Shown piece by piece: positions 24,632 to 31,753 of a DNA stretch of 43,257 nucleotides. Made by a program: the position numbers and the translations under genes. This DNA is from an uncultured Flavobacteriales bacterium (GTDB taxonomy: Bacteria; Bacteroidota; Bacteroidia; Flavobacteriales; Crocinitomicaceae). The stretch's first letter is position 1; each line of letters starts with the position of its first letter. Below the pieces are notes generated by a model. It saw nothing but the letters and a program-made list of their open reading frames with translations. It made no database searches and was not told the origin of the DNA. Location of the stretch: positions 1 through 43,257 of the forward strand of contig CAMLLB010000030.1 in the NCBI GenBank assembly GCA_946480815.1, given 5' to 3'.

Positions 24632-24892
24632 TTAAAAACTAATCGTAGGATCTTTTACATATCCAAAGGGAAACACCAGTAATATCAGGATTGTCATCAG
24701 CGTGATCAACGCAATATTAGCGACACGACTTCTAATCACAAGAAAAGGAACAGACAAGATTGGAACAGTAAACAAACAAATTTTTCCAATCAATTCTACC
24801 TGCTGCTCATCAGTCCAATCTGTAAAAAACAAGAAGCCTTTAGCAAAAGATATCCAACGTTCCGAATGCGAGATTACTGCAAGGTAAATCAA
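24632..24892 (-). CDS. Small membrane protein of unknown function
   Basis: An 86-residue frame from a TTG codon. Hydrophobic segments lie at about residues 38-53 (KICLFTVPILSVPFLV) and 58-77 (VANIALITLMTILILLVFPF). The frame stays open upstream to about 25006 and encodes a further hydrophobic stretch just before the TTG (IPVVAAFIGL), but contains no ATG or GTG there, only TTG, ATT, ATA and ATC. The true start is therefore uncertain: a TTG start, a rare start coupled to the upstream gene, or a decaying gene. I do not recognise a family. Confidence 0.4.
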   Translation of the reverse strand: MIYLAVISHSERWISFAKGFLFFTDWTDEQQVELIGKICLFTVPILSVPFLVIRSRVANIALITLMTILILLVFPFGYVKDPTISF

Positions 24893-24957
24893 TCCGATAA
24901 AAGCAGCAACAACCGGAATTTTCCAATAAGTATACTTTGTTTTGATTACAGATATTC

Positions 24958-25251
24958 TTAATTCACAAATAAAGACGGATACTGTTCTTTCTGATTTACA
25001 AAAAACTCAATTTCTGCAGGCAGGTTTGTACGACCAAATGAACGGAAAACGGGATCCCCGCTTCCTTCGTTAAAATAATCTTCCAGGTTTCGGTATTGAA
25101 CAATTTCAACACTCTTGATGATATCTTCCCTTAACCAATAAATGTTCTTGATTTTACCATAGGAAAACACTTTTAATCCGATACCCTGCAGGTCCGGAAT
25201 AATGTCAGAGAATTCGATTAAATCCTTGACAAGTCTAACAGGTATAGCCAT
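24958..25251 (-). CDS. Hypothetical protein
   Basis: A 97-residue soluble protein with no signal peptide or membrane segment. I do not recognise the family. It contains an aromatic and charged stretch (KIKNIYWLREDIIKSVEIVQYRN split over about residues 33-55) of the kind found in small domains of toxin-immunity or SMI1/KNR4-neighbour genes, but the evidence is too thin to name one. It lies upstream of the small membrane protein on the same strand and may be co-transcribed with it. The ATG start is well placed. Confidence 0.5.
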   Translation of the reverse strand: MAIPVRLVKDLIEFSDIIPDLQGIGLKVFSYGKIKNIYWLREDIIKSVEIVQYRNLEDYFNEGSGDPVFRSFGRTNLPAEIEFFVNQKEQYPSLFVN

Positions 25252-25457
25252 AACACAACATTTTTATTTTCAATTAATTAAGTGTTAATCAACTCAAATA
25301 ATCTTTGGAAAGTTAGGGCTTTTTATTTTTACCCTGGTACAGAACTTTTTAACAGCTTTAAAACTTAACACTGAGTTAACATTGGAATACACAATTCTGT
25401 CAGCAAAATGCTTTCCCTGCAAGTTAAAAACAGGTTGTTTTTCAGTAATTTTAGTCC

Positions 25458-26369
25458 ATGGAATTCGGAAAAATTGATCGCAGTTTGTTGGACAAAGTGA
25501 ATTTTCGCTTACCGGAAGACGGTATTTTTACACAACAAATCCAAGTTGCAGGTAAACAGCCAAAATTGTTCCTGGGTGGTGCAAAATGGGGTCGAAAAGA
25601 ATGGGTTGGGCTCATTTATCCTGCTAAAACAAAGGAAACCGAATTCCTGGACCACTATATCCGGAATTTCAACGGAATTGAACTCAATACGACCCATTAC
25701 CAGATTTATCCTGCTGCAACGATCCAAAAATGGGCCGAGAAAGCAACTGGTACCGATTTTAAATTCTGCCCCAAATTTCCACAATCGATCAGTCATTACA
25801 GTGATCTTTCCTGTGCAAAAGCACAAGCTGACACGGATCGCTTCCTGGCCTCTGTCATTCACTTCGGAGCGCATTTAGGACCTTTATTCCTGCAATTAAG
25901 TGAACGTTTCGGTCCGCAGCGCAGGGAAGCACTTTTCTCTTACCTTCAAAAATTACCTAAGGATATCGCCGTCACATTGGAAGTTCGTCACCCCGATTGG
26001 TTCGGGAATACAGCCATCCGAAACGAATTATTCCAGGTATTGCATGAATTATCTGTCGGAGCTGTGATCACTGATGTTTCGGGAAGAAGGGATTGCGCAC
26101 ACATGGAAGTGACTTCACCTATTACGTTTATCCGTTTTGTTGGGAATGGGCTTCACCCTACGGATTACGAGCGCATTGACGATTGGGTAAAACGAATCAA
26201 ATCCTGGCTGCAAAAGGACATCAAGGAAATCCACTTTTACATGCACCAACCGGATGAATTATACACTCCTCAGTTAACCGATTACCTGGTCCGGGAGTTG
26301 AATAAGCACTGTGATTTATCACTGCAAACACCTAAATTGATCGAAACGACCGGGAACCTTTTTGGTTAA
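25458..26369 (+). CDS. DUF72 family protein
   Basis: A 303-residue protein of the DUF72 (YecE-like) family, which forms a TIM barrel. Family features visible are LGGAKWGRKEWVGLIYP near the start, FNGIELNTTHYQIYP (about 74-88), KFCPKFPQSISH (about 102-113), LGPLFLQLSERFG (about 142-154), LEVRHPDWF (about 178-186) and the C-terminal EIHFYMHQPDE. The biochemical activity is unknown, though the family often occurs near DNA-repair or iron-sulfur genes. It is monocistronic, with AT-rich DNA on both sides. Confidence 0.85.
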   Translation: MEFGKIDRSLLDKVNFRLPEDGIFTQQIQVAGKQPKLFLGGAKWGRKEWVGLIYPAKTKETEFLDHYIRNFNGIELNTTHYQIYPAATIQKWAEKATGTDFKFCPKFPQSISHYSDLSCAKAQADTDRFLASVIHFGAHLGPLFLQLSERFGPQRREALFSYLQKLPKDIAVTLEVRHPDWFGNTAIRNELFQVLHELSVGAVITDVSGRRDCAHMEVTSPITFIRFVGNGLHPTDYERIDDWVKRIKSWLQKDIKEIHFYMHQPDELYTPQLTDYLVRELNKHCDLSLQTPKLIETTGNLFG

Positions 26370-26636
26370 TTATTAATTATCAAGTTTAAAACTAGTTGAA
26401 CCGGGCAACCCGTGATAATTCATAATTGATAATTATCTACGCTTTCAGTTAAAAAACTGTTTATTTTCTGATAAATCGTTTTTGTAACAAACTATTATTA
26501 AATTAGCCCAAACTATTCACTCGATAATTCCAAATGGTAGAGCCATTATTCCGTATTACACAAACTCTTGCGTCTCAGGTGTCAACTGGAATAATCTCTT
26601 TTTACGACCCACCGGAATTACACTATTCATTACAAC
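26370..26636. other. AT-rich spacer before the injection-system cluster
   Basis: A 267-bp region between the DUF72 gene and the first gene of the eCIS cluster. It contains a copy of the repeat at 3861-3878 in reverse orientation (ataattcataattgataat at 26415-26433). Any promoter of the cluster would be expected here or just after the regulator gene. I could not pick a confident -7 box. Confidence 0.5.
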
Positions 26637-27026
26637 ATGCCTCAAAACAAATTTGCCATTGCCCGTTATGCAGTAATCGATGAACTGCTGAAAAAGAACA
26701 CCTATGTAAAAACCTCGACCATAGCTGAAACCTGTAAAAGAGATCTCGGATATGAGGTTTCCCAACGAACTATTCAGCTGGATCTGAATTCCATGAAGGA
26801 CGATCCTTTTCTAGGTTTTTTTGCCCCGATTGACTATTGCACCAAACGAAAAGCATTCTACTACAAAGATTCGGATTATCAAATCGGTTTCCAGCAATTG
26901 AACTTTACGGAGGTCGATTTATTGGAAAATGTCTGCAACATAGCATCCAGGCATTTAAAGCCCGATCAGCGTGCGATTTTGGGTGATGTGCTGTTTAAAA
27001 TCAAGAAAAGATACATGGCGAAATAA
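26637..27026 (+). CDS. Short WYL-type HTH regulator (no WYL domain)
   Basis: A 129-residue protein. The N-terminus (MPQNKFAIARYAVIDELLKK, then VSQRTIQLDLNSMKDD and LGFFAPIDYCTKRKAFYY) matches the DNA-binding part of Bacteroidota WYL regulators: a winged HTH followed by an FAPI-Y segment. Such proteins usually continue for another 150-200 residues into a ligand-sensing WYL domain, but this one stops at the linker helix, with only 65 bases to the next gene. It is therefore a stand-alone DNA-binding version. Its place at the head of the cluster makes it a candidate local regulator of the injection system; this is inferred from context. Confidence 0.7.
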   Translation: MPQNKFAIARYAVIDELLKKNTYVKTSTIAETCKRDLGYEVSQRTIQLDLNSMKDDPFLGFFAPIDYCTKRKAFYYKDSDYQIGFQQLNFTEVDLLENVCNIASRHLKPDQRAILGDVLFKIKKRYMAK

Positions 27027-27091
27027 AAATTCGCCATCCGCACGTATCCTTGTAAGCTTGATTTATTGGTTACCTATTTATTCGCTGAGTT

Positions 27092-27640
27092 ATGATTTTC
27101 GAAGCACTACAACTGCTTTCCGGACAATTGAATGACTACTTGAAGATTCGCTTCAGGTTGACAGAAGATATTGTATACATTTCTCCTGTAAAGGATCCTT
27201 CTAAATCATTCCCGAATCGTGTTGCCATTTCACTGATCGGTGTGGAACGTGAAACAGTGATCAGTACATACACTCCGATCCGGGGTCTCTCAGATACCTC
27301 ATTCGGATCGGTAAATCCGCCGATATGGATCAATCTGCATGTGATGATCTCGGTGATTTTCCAGGAAAAACAATACGAAGAATCGATCCGGCTGCTTTCC
27401 GGAGTGATGTCATTCATTCAGCGGAACCAGATCATCCTGACAGGCGATGAAGGAAAAAAGCTCACCCTGGAAATTATGAACCTGAGTATGCACGAATTGT
27501 CCAATTTATGGAGTATTTCAGGTGAGAACTATTATCCTTCCGTGGTTTGCAAAATCCGTGGAACAGAAATCACAGGCAACGAGGTCACCGATATTTCTTA
27601 CGCTATTTCTCAGCCGAGAACCAACACCAAACTACAATGA
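27092..27640 (+). CDS. eCIS cap/terminator protein, DUF4255 (Pvc16-like)
   Basis: A 182-residue DUF4255 protein. The opening MIFEALQLLSGQLNDYL and the later SLIGVERETVIS and VNPPIWINLHVMISVIF follow the Pvc16/Afp16 N-terminal domain. In eCIS particles this protein forms the hexameric cap that ends the tube and sheath at the end opposite the baseplate. It is shorter than Afp16, which has an additional C-terminal region. It is the first structural gene here, whereas in PVC and Afp clusters it is the last, so the gene order is permuted. Its stop overlaps the next ATG by 4 bases. Confidence 0.85.
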   Translation: MIFEALQLLSGQLNDYLKIRFRLTEDIVYISPVKDPSKSFPNRVAISLIGVERETVISTYTPIRGLSDTSFGSVNPPIWINLHVMISVIFQEKQYEESIRLLSGVMSFIQRNQIILTGDEGKKLTLEIMNLSMHELSNLWSISGENYYPSVVCKIRGTEITGNEVTDISYAISQPRTNTKLQ

Positions 27641-28350
27641 GCTGGCAGGGTACATATCGAATCTGGCTAAAACTGGTGGTCCTTCATGAATATTTTGATG
27701 CGGGACAATGTGGTTTAACACTTGAACCCGATGCTCCGACAAAAAAGAACCTTCAAAGAGCAGGACTCATCTTTAAACAACATGATTCACGGACCTGGTT
27801 CCTTGTCGGGGAAGATCAGATCTTGCTGGATGAAGAGACTGATCTGAATTTCTATTTCAAAACCACACAAAGCGAATTCTATTATTACACGGACCAAACA
27901 GCTGCTTCCGGTGCTGATTGGTCATTGATCAATTATAACAAAAAAGGGATTTGGAAAATCCTCACTATTCCGGTAAACGAAACCCGTTTACAAGCCACGG
28001 AGACCGAGACAATTGAGATCCGGTTGAAAAGTCAATTGAAGCATGTGGAATTCCTGGTATTTCCTTCTTCCGGCTATTCCATGGGTCCATTAGAAATCCG
28101 GGAACAGCGAGAAAAAGTAGTCTTTAAGGACGCAGAAGAACTAAAACTTCCTGGAACTGAAAGAATGCTTTACCGCTTTGTTTCATCCGAGACTTTGACT
28201 TTGAAGCAAAAAAGCGAGTACCAGTTCCATTTGTGGGAACTTCGAAAAAGCGGTAAGAACCTCTTGAGCAGGCTTCCCGACTTTCCTCAAGTTAACGTGC
28301 TTTCACCCTTCAGTCCGAAGGACACTATAACAAGTTACATCTATTTATAA
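27637..28350 (+). CDS. eCIS-linked protein of unknown function
   Basis: A 237-residue protein with no signal peptide or membrane segment. The start at 27637 forms an ATGA overlap with the Pvc16-like gene; the frame runs 30 codons further up inside that gene, but in non-conserved sequence. The protein is predicted beta-rich. A recurring-looking motif near the N-terminus (LHEYFDAGQCGLTLEPD, then RAGLIFKQHDSRTWFLV) recalls to me proteins found next to DUF4255 genes in other Bacteroidota eCIS loci, but I cannot verify this. Translational coupling to the cap gene and its position just before the sheath suggest a structural or assembly role. Confidence 0.7.
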   Translation: MSWQGTYRIWLKLVVLHEYFDAGQCGLTLEPDAPTKKNLQRAGLIFKQHDSRTWFLVGEDQILLDEETDLNFYFKTTQSEFYYYTDQTAASGADWSLINYNKKGIWKILTIPVNETRLQATETETIEIRLKSQLKHVEFLVFPSSGYSMGPLEIREQREKVVFKDAEELKLPGTERMLYRFVSSETLTLKQKSEYQFHLWELRKSGKNLLSRLPDFPQVNVLSPFSPKDTITSYIYL

Positions 28351-28371
28351 ATCAATACAATAAATCCAAAT

Positions 28372-29922
28372 ATGAGTACAATGAAAACACCTGGGGTATA
28401 CATCGTTGAAAAGAACGCGTTCCCAAATTCCGTTGTCGAAGCTGCTACTGCCGTACCTGCATTCATAGGCTACACAGAGTTCGCCAAAGACGGAAACAAA
28501 TCGTTATTAAATAAGCCGTGGAAAATCAGCTCATTGGCTGAATTCATGCAGTATTTCGGGGGAGCTCCCAATCCAAAATTCAGTGCAACCAAAGCCAAAG
28601 ACGGTGAAGACGGTGAAACTGAACAGCTTGGTGTAGCAACGCTGCTTCTCAACGGTGAGAAACACACTGTTCAGCGTGAAGACGACAAGTATAACTTCTA
28701 TTACCAGATGCGTTTTTTCTTTGCAAACGGAGGTGGACCATGTTACATTGTTTCAGTTGGTGAAGGATATACCGGAGGTTTAGATGAAGGAAAATTAACC
28801 AAAGGAATTGAAGCTCTTTTGAAAGAAGAAGAACCAACCATGGTTTTAGTACCTGAAGCAGTTTATTTAGGCACTGTTGACAGTTGTGCAAATGTACAGG
28901 TTGCTGCTTTAAGACACTGTGGAGGAGAAATGAAAAACCGGGTAGCTATTTTTGATGTATTTGACGGATTCAGATACGATGCTGACGGAAAGAATATGAC
29001 TGAATTCCGCGAAAAAATCGGTACTGAGTTCCTGGATTACGGAGCAGTATACTATCCATGGTTGAATACATCTATTGTTCCTGACAGCGATATCAGCTTC
29101 CTGAATTTCAGCGACCCGGATGCAATTGCCGCACTTCTTACCGCGGAAGACAAAGACCAGAAACTGACGGAATTTATTACAGTTGTGAGTAAGGCTAATG
29201 TAGACAAGTACTTTGACCTGGTGAGTAAAAAAGATACGGAAGAATTGCCTAAACTACAGTTGGAAATTCAGACCGCACACAAAGTATTGGCTCGTCACTC
29301 CTCCATTTATAGTGAATTGATGCGTGAAATGCTATTGATCATCAACATGTTGCCGCCAGCAACTGCTATGGCAGGAATCTACACATTGGTTGACGGAACA
29401 AAAGAAGTTTGGAAAGCACCGGCAAACATCGGTGTTGCAAACGTGATCAGCCCGACAGTAAGTATTTCTTTCAAAGACCAGGAAGGATTGAACGTTCCGA
29501 TGAACGGAAAAGCAGTGAATGCAATCCGTTACTTCGTTGGCGACGGGATCAAAGTTTGGGGAGCTCGTACCCTGGATGGAAACTCACTGGACTGGAGATA
29601 CATCAATGTACGCAGAACAATGATCATGCTGGAAGAATCCATCAAAAATGCAGCTAAAGCTTACGTTTTCGAACCGAACGTTGCAAACACCTGGGTAAGT
29701 GTGAAAAGTATGATCAGTAACTTCCTGAACGGAATCTGGAAAAGAGGAGGTTTGGCCGGAGCAGTTCCTGAAGATGCATTCAGTGTGCATATCGGGCTTG
29801 GCGATACCATGACACCGGAAGATATCCTGGAAGGAATCATGCGCATTACGATTCTGGTTGCTATTTCAAGACCGGCTGAGTTCATTGAGATCACATTCCA
29901 GCAACAAATGCAGAAAAGCTAA
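28372..29922 (+). CDS. Contractile sheath protein (Pvc2-like)
   Basis: A 516-residue tail sheath protein. The N-terminus KTPGVYIVEKNAFPNSVVEAATAVPAFIGYT (split here for length) is the typical PGVY...VPAFIGYTE start, and the C-terminal region (WRYINVRRTMIMLEESI, then NTWVSVKSMISNFLNGIW and PAEFIEITFQQ) is the conserved sheath core that interlocks with neighbouring subunits. Upon firing, the sheath contracts and drives the inner tube into the target. This is the only sheath gene in the window, while PVC and Afp clusters carry three. Met4 is an alternative start. It is the first of the tube-sheath genes. Confidence 0.95.
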   Translation: MSTMKTPGVYIVEKNAFPNSVVEAATAVPAFIGYTEFAKDGNKSLLNKPWKISSLAEFMQYFGGAPNPKFSATKAKDGEDGETEQLGVATLLLNGEKHTVQREDDKYNFYYQMRFFFANGGGPCYIVSVGEGYTGGLDEGKLTKGIEALLKEEEPTMVLVPEAVYLGTVDSCANVQVAALRHCGGEMKNRVAIFDVFDGFRYDADGKNMTEFREKIGTEFLDYGAVYYPWLNTSIVPDSDISFLNFSDPDAIAALLTAEDKDQKLTEFITVVSKANVDKYFDLVSKKDTEELPKLQLEIQTAHKVLARHSSIYSELMREMLLIINMLPPATAMAGIYTLVDGTKEVWKAPANIGVANVISPTVSISFKDQEGLNVPMNGKAVNAIRYFVGDGIKVWGARTLDGNSLDWRYINVRRTMIMLEESIKNAAKAYVFEPNVANTWVSVKSMISNFLNGIWKRGGLAGAVPEDAFSVHIGLGDTMTPEDILEGIMRITILVAISRPAEFIEITFQQQMQKS

Positions 29923-29951
29923 AAAATTAATTCAAAATTGAGAATTGACAT

Positions 29952-29997
29952 TTCGACTACGCTCAATGCCCTCAGACGCAGACTGAGCGGAGCCGAA
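29952..29997. repeat. Repeat hairpin between sheath and tube genes
   Basis: ttcgactacgctca (29952-29965) and tgagcggagccgaa (29984-29997) pair with two mismatches; this is the same repeat family as at 12323-12455. It sits in the 102-bp gap between the sheath and first tube gene, where it could act as an mRNA stem that protects the upstream transcript or attenuates read-through. Confidence 0.6.
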
Positions 29998-30024
29998 GTC
30001 TGAAAAATTTAAAAAAAAGAAATC

Positions 30025-30474
30025 ATGGCAGGAGAAAAACAAGATAATGTATGGCCTCTACCGAAGTTTTACTTCCAGGTAAAATTAGGTGATAAAGAAG
30101 TTCCGTTCCAGGAAGTATCCGGATTGGACATAGAAGCTCAAATCATTGAGTACAGACACGGAAACAGCAAAGAGTTTTCAACGATTAAAATGCCCGGAAT
30201 CAAGAAAACCGGAAATGTGACGCTGAAAAAAGGTGTATTCGTAAAAGACAATGGGTTCTGGGATTGGTTCAACAAGATCAAGATGAATACAATCGAGCGT
30301 CAAACTGTAGTGATCAGTTTATTGGACGAAGCAGGAAAACCAACGATGGTTTGGACTTTGAACAATGCATGGCCAACAAAAATTACCGGAACGGATATGA
30401 AATCGGATGGTAACGAAGTAGCTGTAGAAACAGTTGAAATCGCTCACGAAGGATTAACGATTGCAAACAGCTAA
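30025..30474 (+). CDS. Inner tube protein 1 (Pvc1-like, T4 gp19 family)
   Basis: A 149-residue tube protein. The sequence FYFQVKLGDKEVPFQEVSGLDIEAQ, with SKEFSTIKMPGIKKTG and GFWDWFNKI, matches phage/eCIS tube subunits that stack as hexameric rings. It is the likely main tube subunit, as Pvc1 is in the PVC particle. It is followed after 12 bases by a paralogue. Confidence 0.92.
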   Translation: MAGEKQDNVWPLPKFYFQVKLGDKEVPFQEVSGLDIEAQIIEYRHGNSKEFSTIKMPGIKKTGNVTLKKGVFVKDNGFWDWFNKIKMNTIERQTVVISLLDEAGKPTMVWTLNNAWPTKITGTDMKSDGNEVAVETVEIAHEGLTIANS

Positions 30475-30486
30475 TAAGCAGATTCT

Positions 30487-30930
30487 ATGGCCAAGTCAAA
30501 ATGGGAACTTCCGGTAGCTTTTTATTTCCAGGTAAAAATTGGAAATGAGGAGTTTGCATTCAAGGAAGTGACCGGATTATCAGCTGAAATAGAAACAGAA
30601 AGTGTAAAAGAAGGAGGTGTGAATGAATTTACATACCTCCTTCCTAAGCAAGTGAAACATGGTAATCTGAGTTTGAAAAGAGCATTGAATCCGGTGAACC
30701 GAAACGATGTGGTTTGGATCAAAAAAATACTGGAAGGTGATTTTTCGCAACCGATTGTTCCGAGAGATATCATTGTAAATCTGCTTGGACAAGACGGAAG
30801 CCCTATTTATACCTGGACCTGCTCGCAGGCATACCCGGTGAAATGGCAGGTTGGGAATCTCGATTCGCAATCCAACACCATTTTAATCGAAACGATCGAA
30901 TTTGCATACACAACCCTGAAACGTTCTTAG
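30487..30930 (+). CDS. Inner tube protein 2 (Pvc5-like, T4 gp19 family)
   Basis: A 147-residue paralogue of the first tube protein (FYFQVKIGNEEFAFKEVTGLSAEIE; LPKQVKHGNLSLKRAL; TWTCSQAYPVKWQ). In PVC/Afp particles a second tube protein (Pvc5) forms the first ring joining the tube to the baseplate, and this copy probably does the same. The gene is followed after 5 bases by the DUF5908 gene. Confidence 0.88.
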   Translation: MAKSKWELPVAFYFQVKIGNEEFAFKEVTGLSAEIETESVKEGGVNEFTYLLPKQVKHGNLSLKRALNPVNRNDVVWIKKILEGDFSQPIVPRDIIVNLLGQDGSPIYTWTCSQAYPVKWQVGNLDSQSNTILIETIEFAYTTLKRS

Positions 30931-30935
30931 ATCCT

Positions 30936-31097
30936 ATGTCAATCATTATCAAAGAAATCAGTATTCGAACTACCATTGAGCGAAAAGCAGGCCCAACGGG
31001 GGATCTTGACTTAAAAGTAGCCAAACTCAAAAAGGACATTTTGAGAGAGGTGCAGGAAACATTACGCAAACAACGTATTAAAAAAGGAGAACGGTAA
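30936..31097 (+). CDS. DUF5908 miniprotein (Afp6/Pvc6-like position)
   Basis: A 53-residue protein. Starting at 30936 it reads MSIIIKEISIRTTIERK, then a helical, charged tail (DLKVAKLKKDILREVQET) ending RKQRIKKGER, as in DUF5908 proteins of eCIS loci. The frame is open further upstream inside the tube gene, but the family begins at this ATG. The stop TAA overlaps the next ATG by one base (TAATG), which suggests coupled translation with Pvc7. In eCIS structures small proteins from this position are linked to the tube-baseplate junction; the exact role here is not known. Confidence 0.8.
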   Translation: MSIIIKEISIRTTIERKAGPTGDLDLKVAKLKKDILREVQETLRKQRIKKGER

Positions 31098-31753
31098 TGG
31101 GTGAATTGGTCAAGTTAAAGATCATTGGATACGAGAATCAAAGTTATTCCGAATCGAAGAAGAGCAGTGACTTCACAACTCAAGTGAATCCTGCAACGCT
31201 GAAATTAGGAAAACGCCTGAACTATTCTCAAAACGGGGAAGCACAAGGTGTAGCAAACCTGCGTAAATTCCGTTCCCAGGCACTTGACAGCCTTTCATTT
31301 GAAGTTTTGATGGACGATACGGGAATTATTCCAAGTAAAACAGGAAAAATCAAAGACCGGATCAATCAGCTGGAAAAAGCAATCTACCGTATCAACTCGG
31401 AAAGCCACGAACCAAGTTACACCAAAGTAATCTGGGGAACATTCATTTTCCGGGGAAGAGTTGAAAGCATCAATTACGATTACAGTTTGTTTTCTCCCGA
31501 CGGAACACCTTTGCGAGTAAAAGTATCCTTTTCATTTGCGGGTTATTTCGACAAAGACACGACTCAAATGAACTCCCCTGACCTTTCGCGGGTGATCACA
31601 TTCCGTGCAGGCGACACCATTGCGCGTTACTGCGATGAAATTTATGGTGATGCCTCATTTTGTCATGAAATAGCAGCATATAATAACCTGAGTGAATTCA
31701 GAAAAATTGAACCGGGAACAAAAATCCAATTCCCACCATTAGCAAGAAAATGA
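31097..31753 (+). CDS. Tube-baseplate adaptor with LysM domain (Pvc7-like)
   Basis: A 218-residue protein. The N-terminal part (GELVKLKIIGYENQSYSE; FTTQVNPATLKLGK; LSFEVLMDDTGII) matches the CIS tube/Pvc7 domain that sits between the tube and the spike. The C-terminal 50 residues (about 165-216, FRAGDTIARYCDEIYGDAS to GTKIQFPPL) form a LysM-type fold. The next gene overlaps by 4 bases (ATGA at 31750). Confidence 0.9.
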   Translation: MGELVKLKIIGYENQSYSESKKSSDFTTQVNPATLKLGKRLNYSQNGEAQGVANLRKFRSQALDSLSFEVLMDDTGIIPSKTGKIKDRINQLEKAIYRINSESHEPSYTKVIWGTFIFRGRVESINYDYSLFSPDGTPLRVKVSFSFAGYFDKDTTQMNSPDLSRVITFRAGDTIARYCDEIYGDASFCHEIAAYNNLSEFRKIEPGTKIQFPPLARK

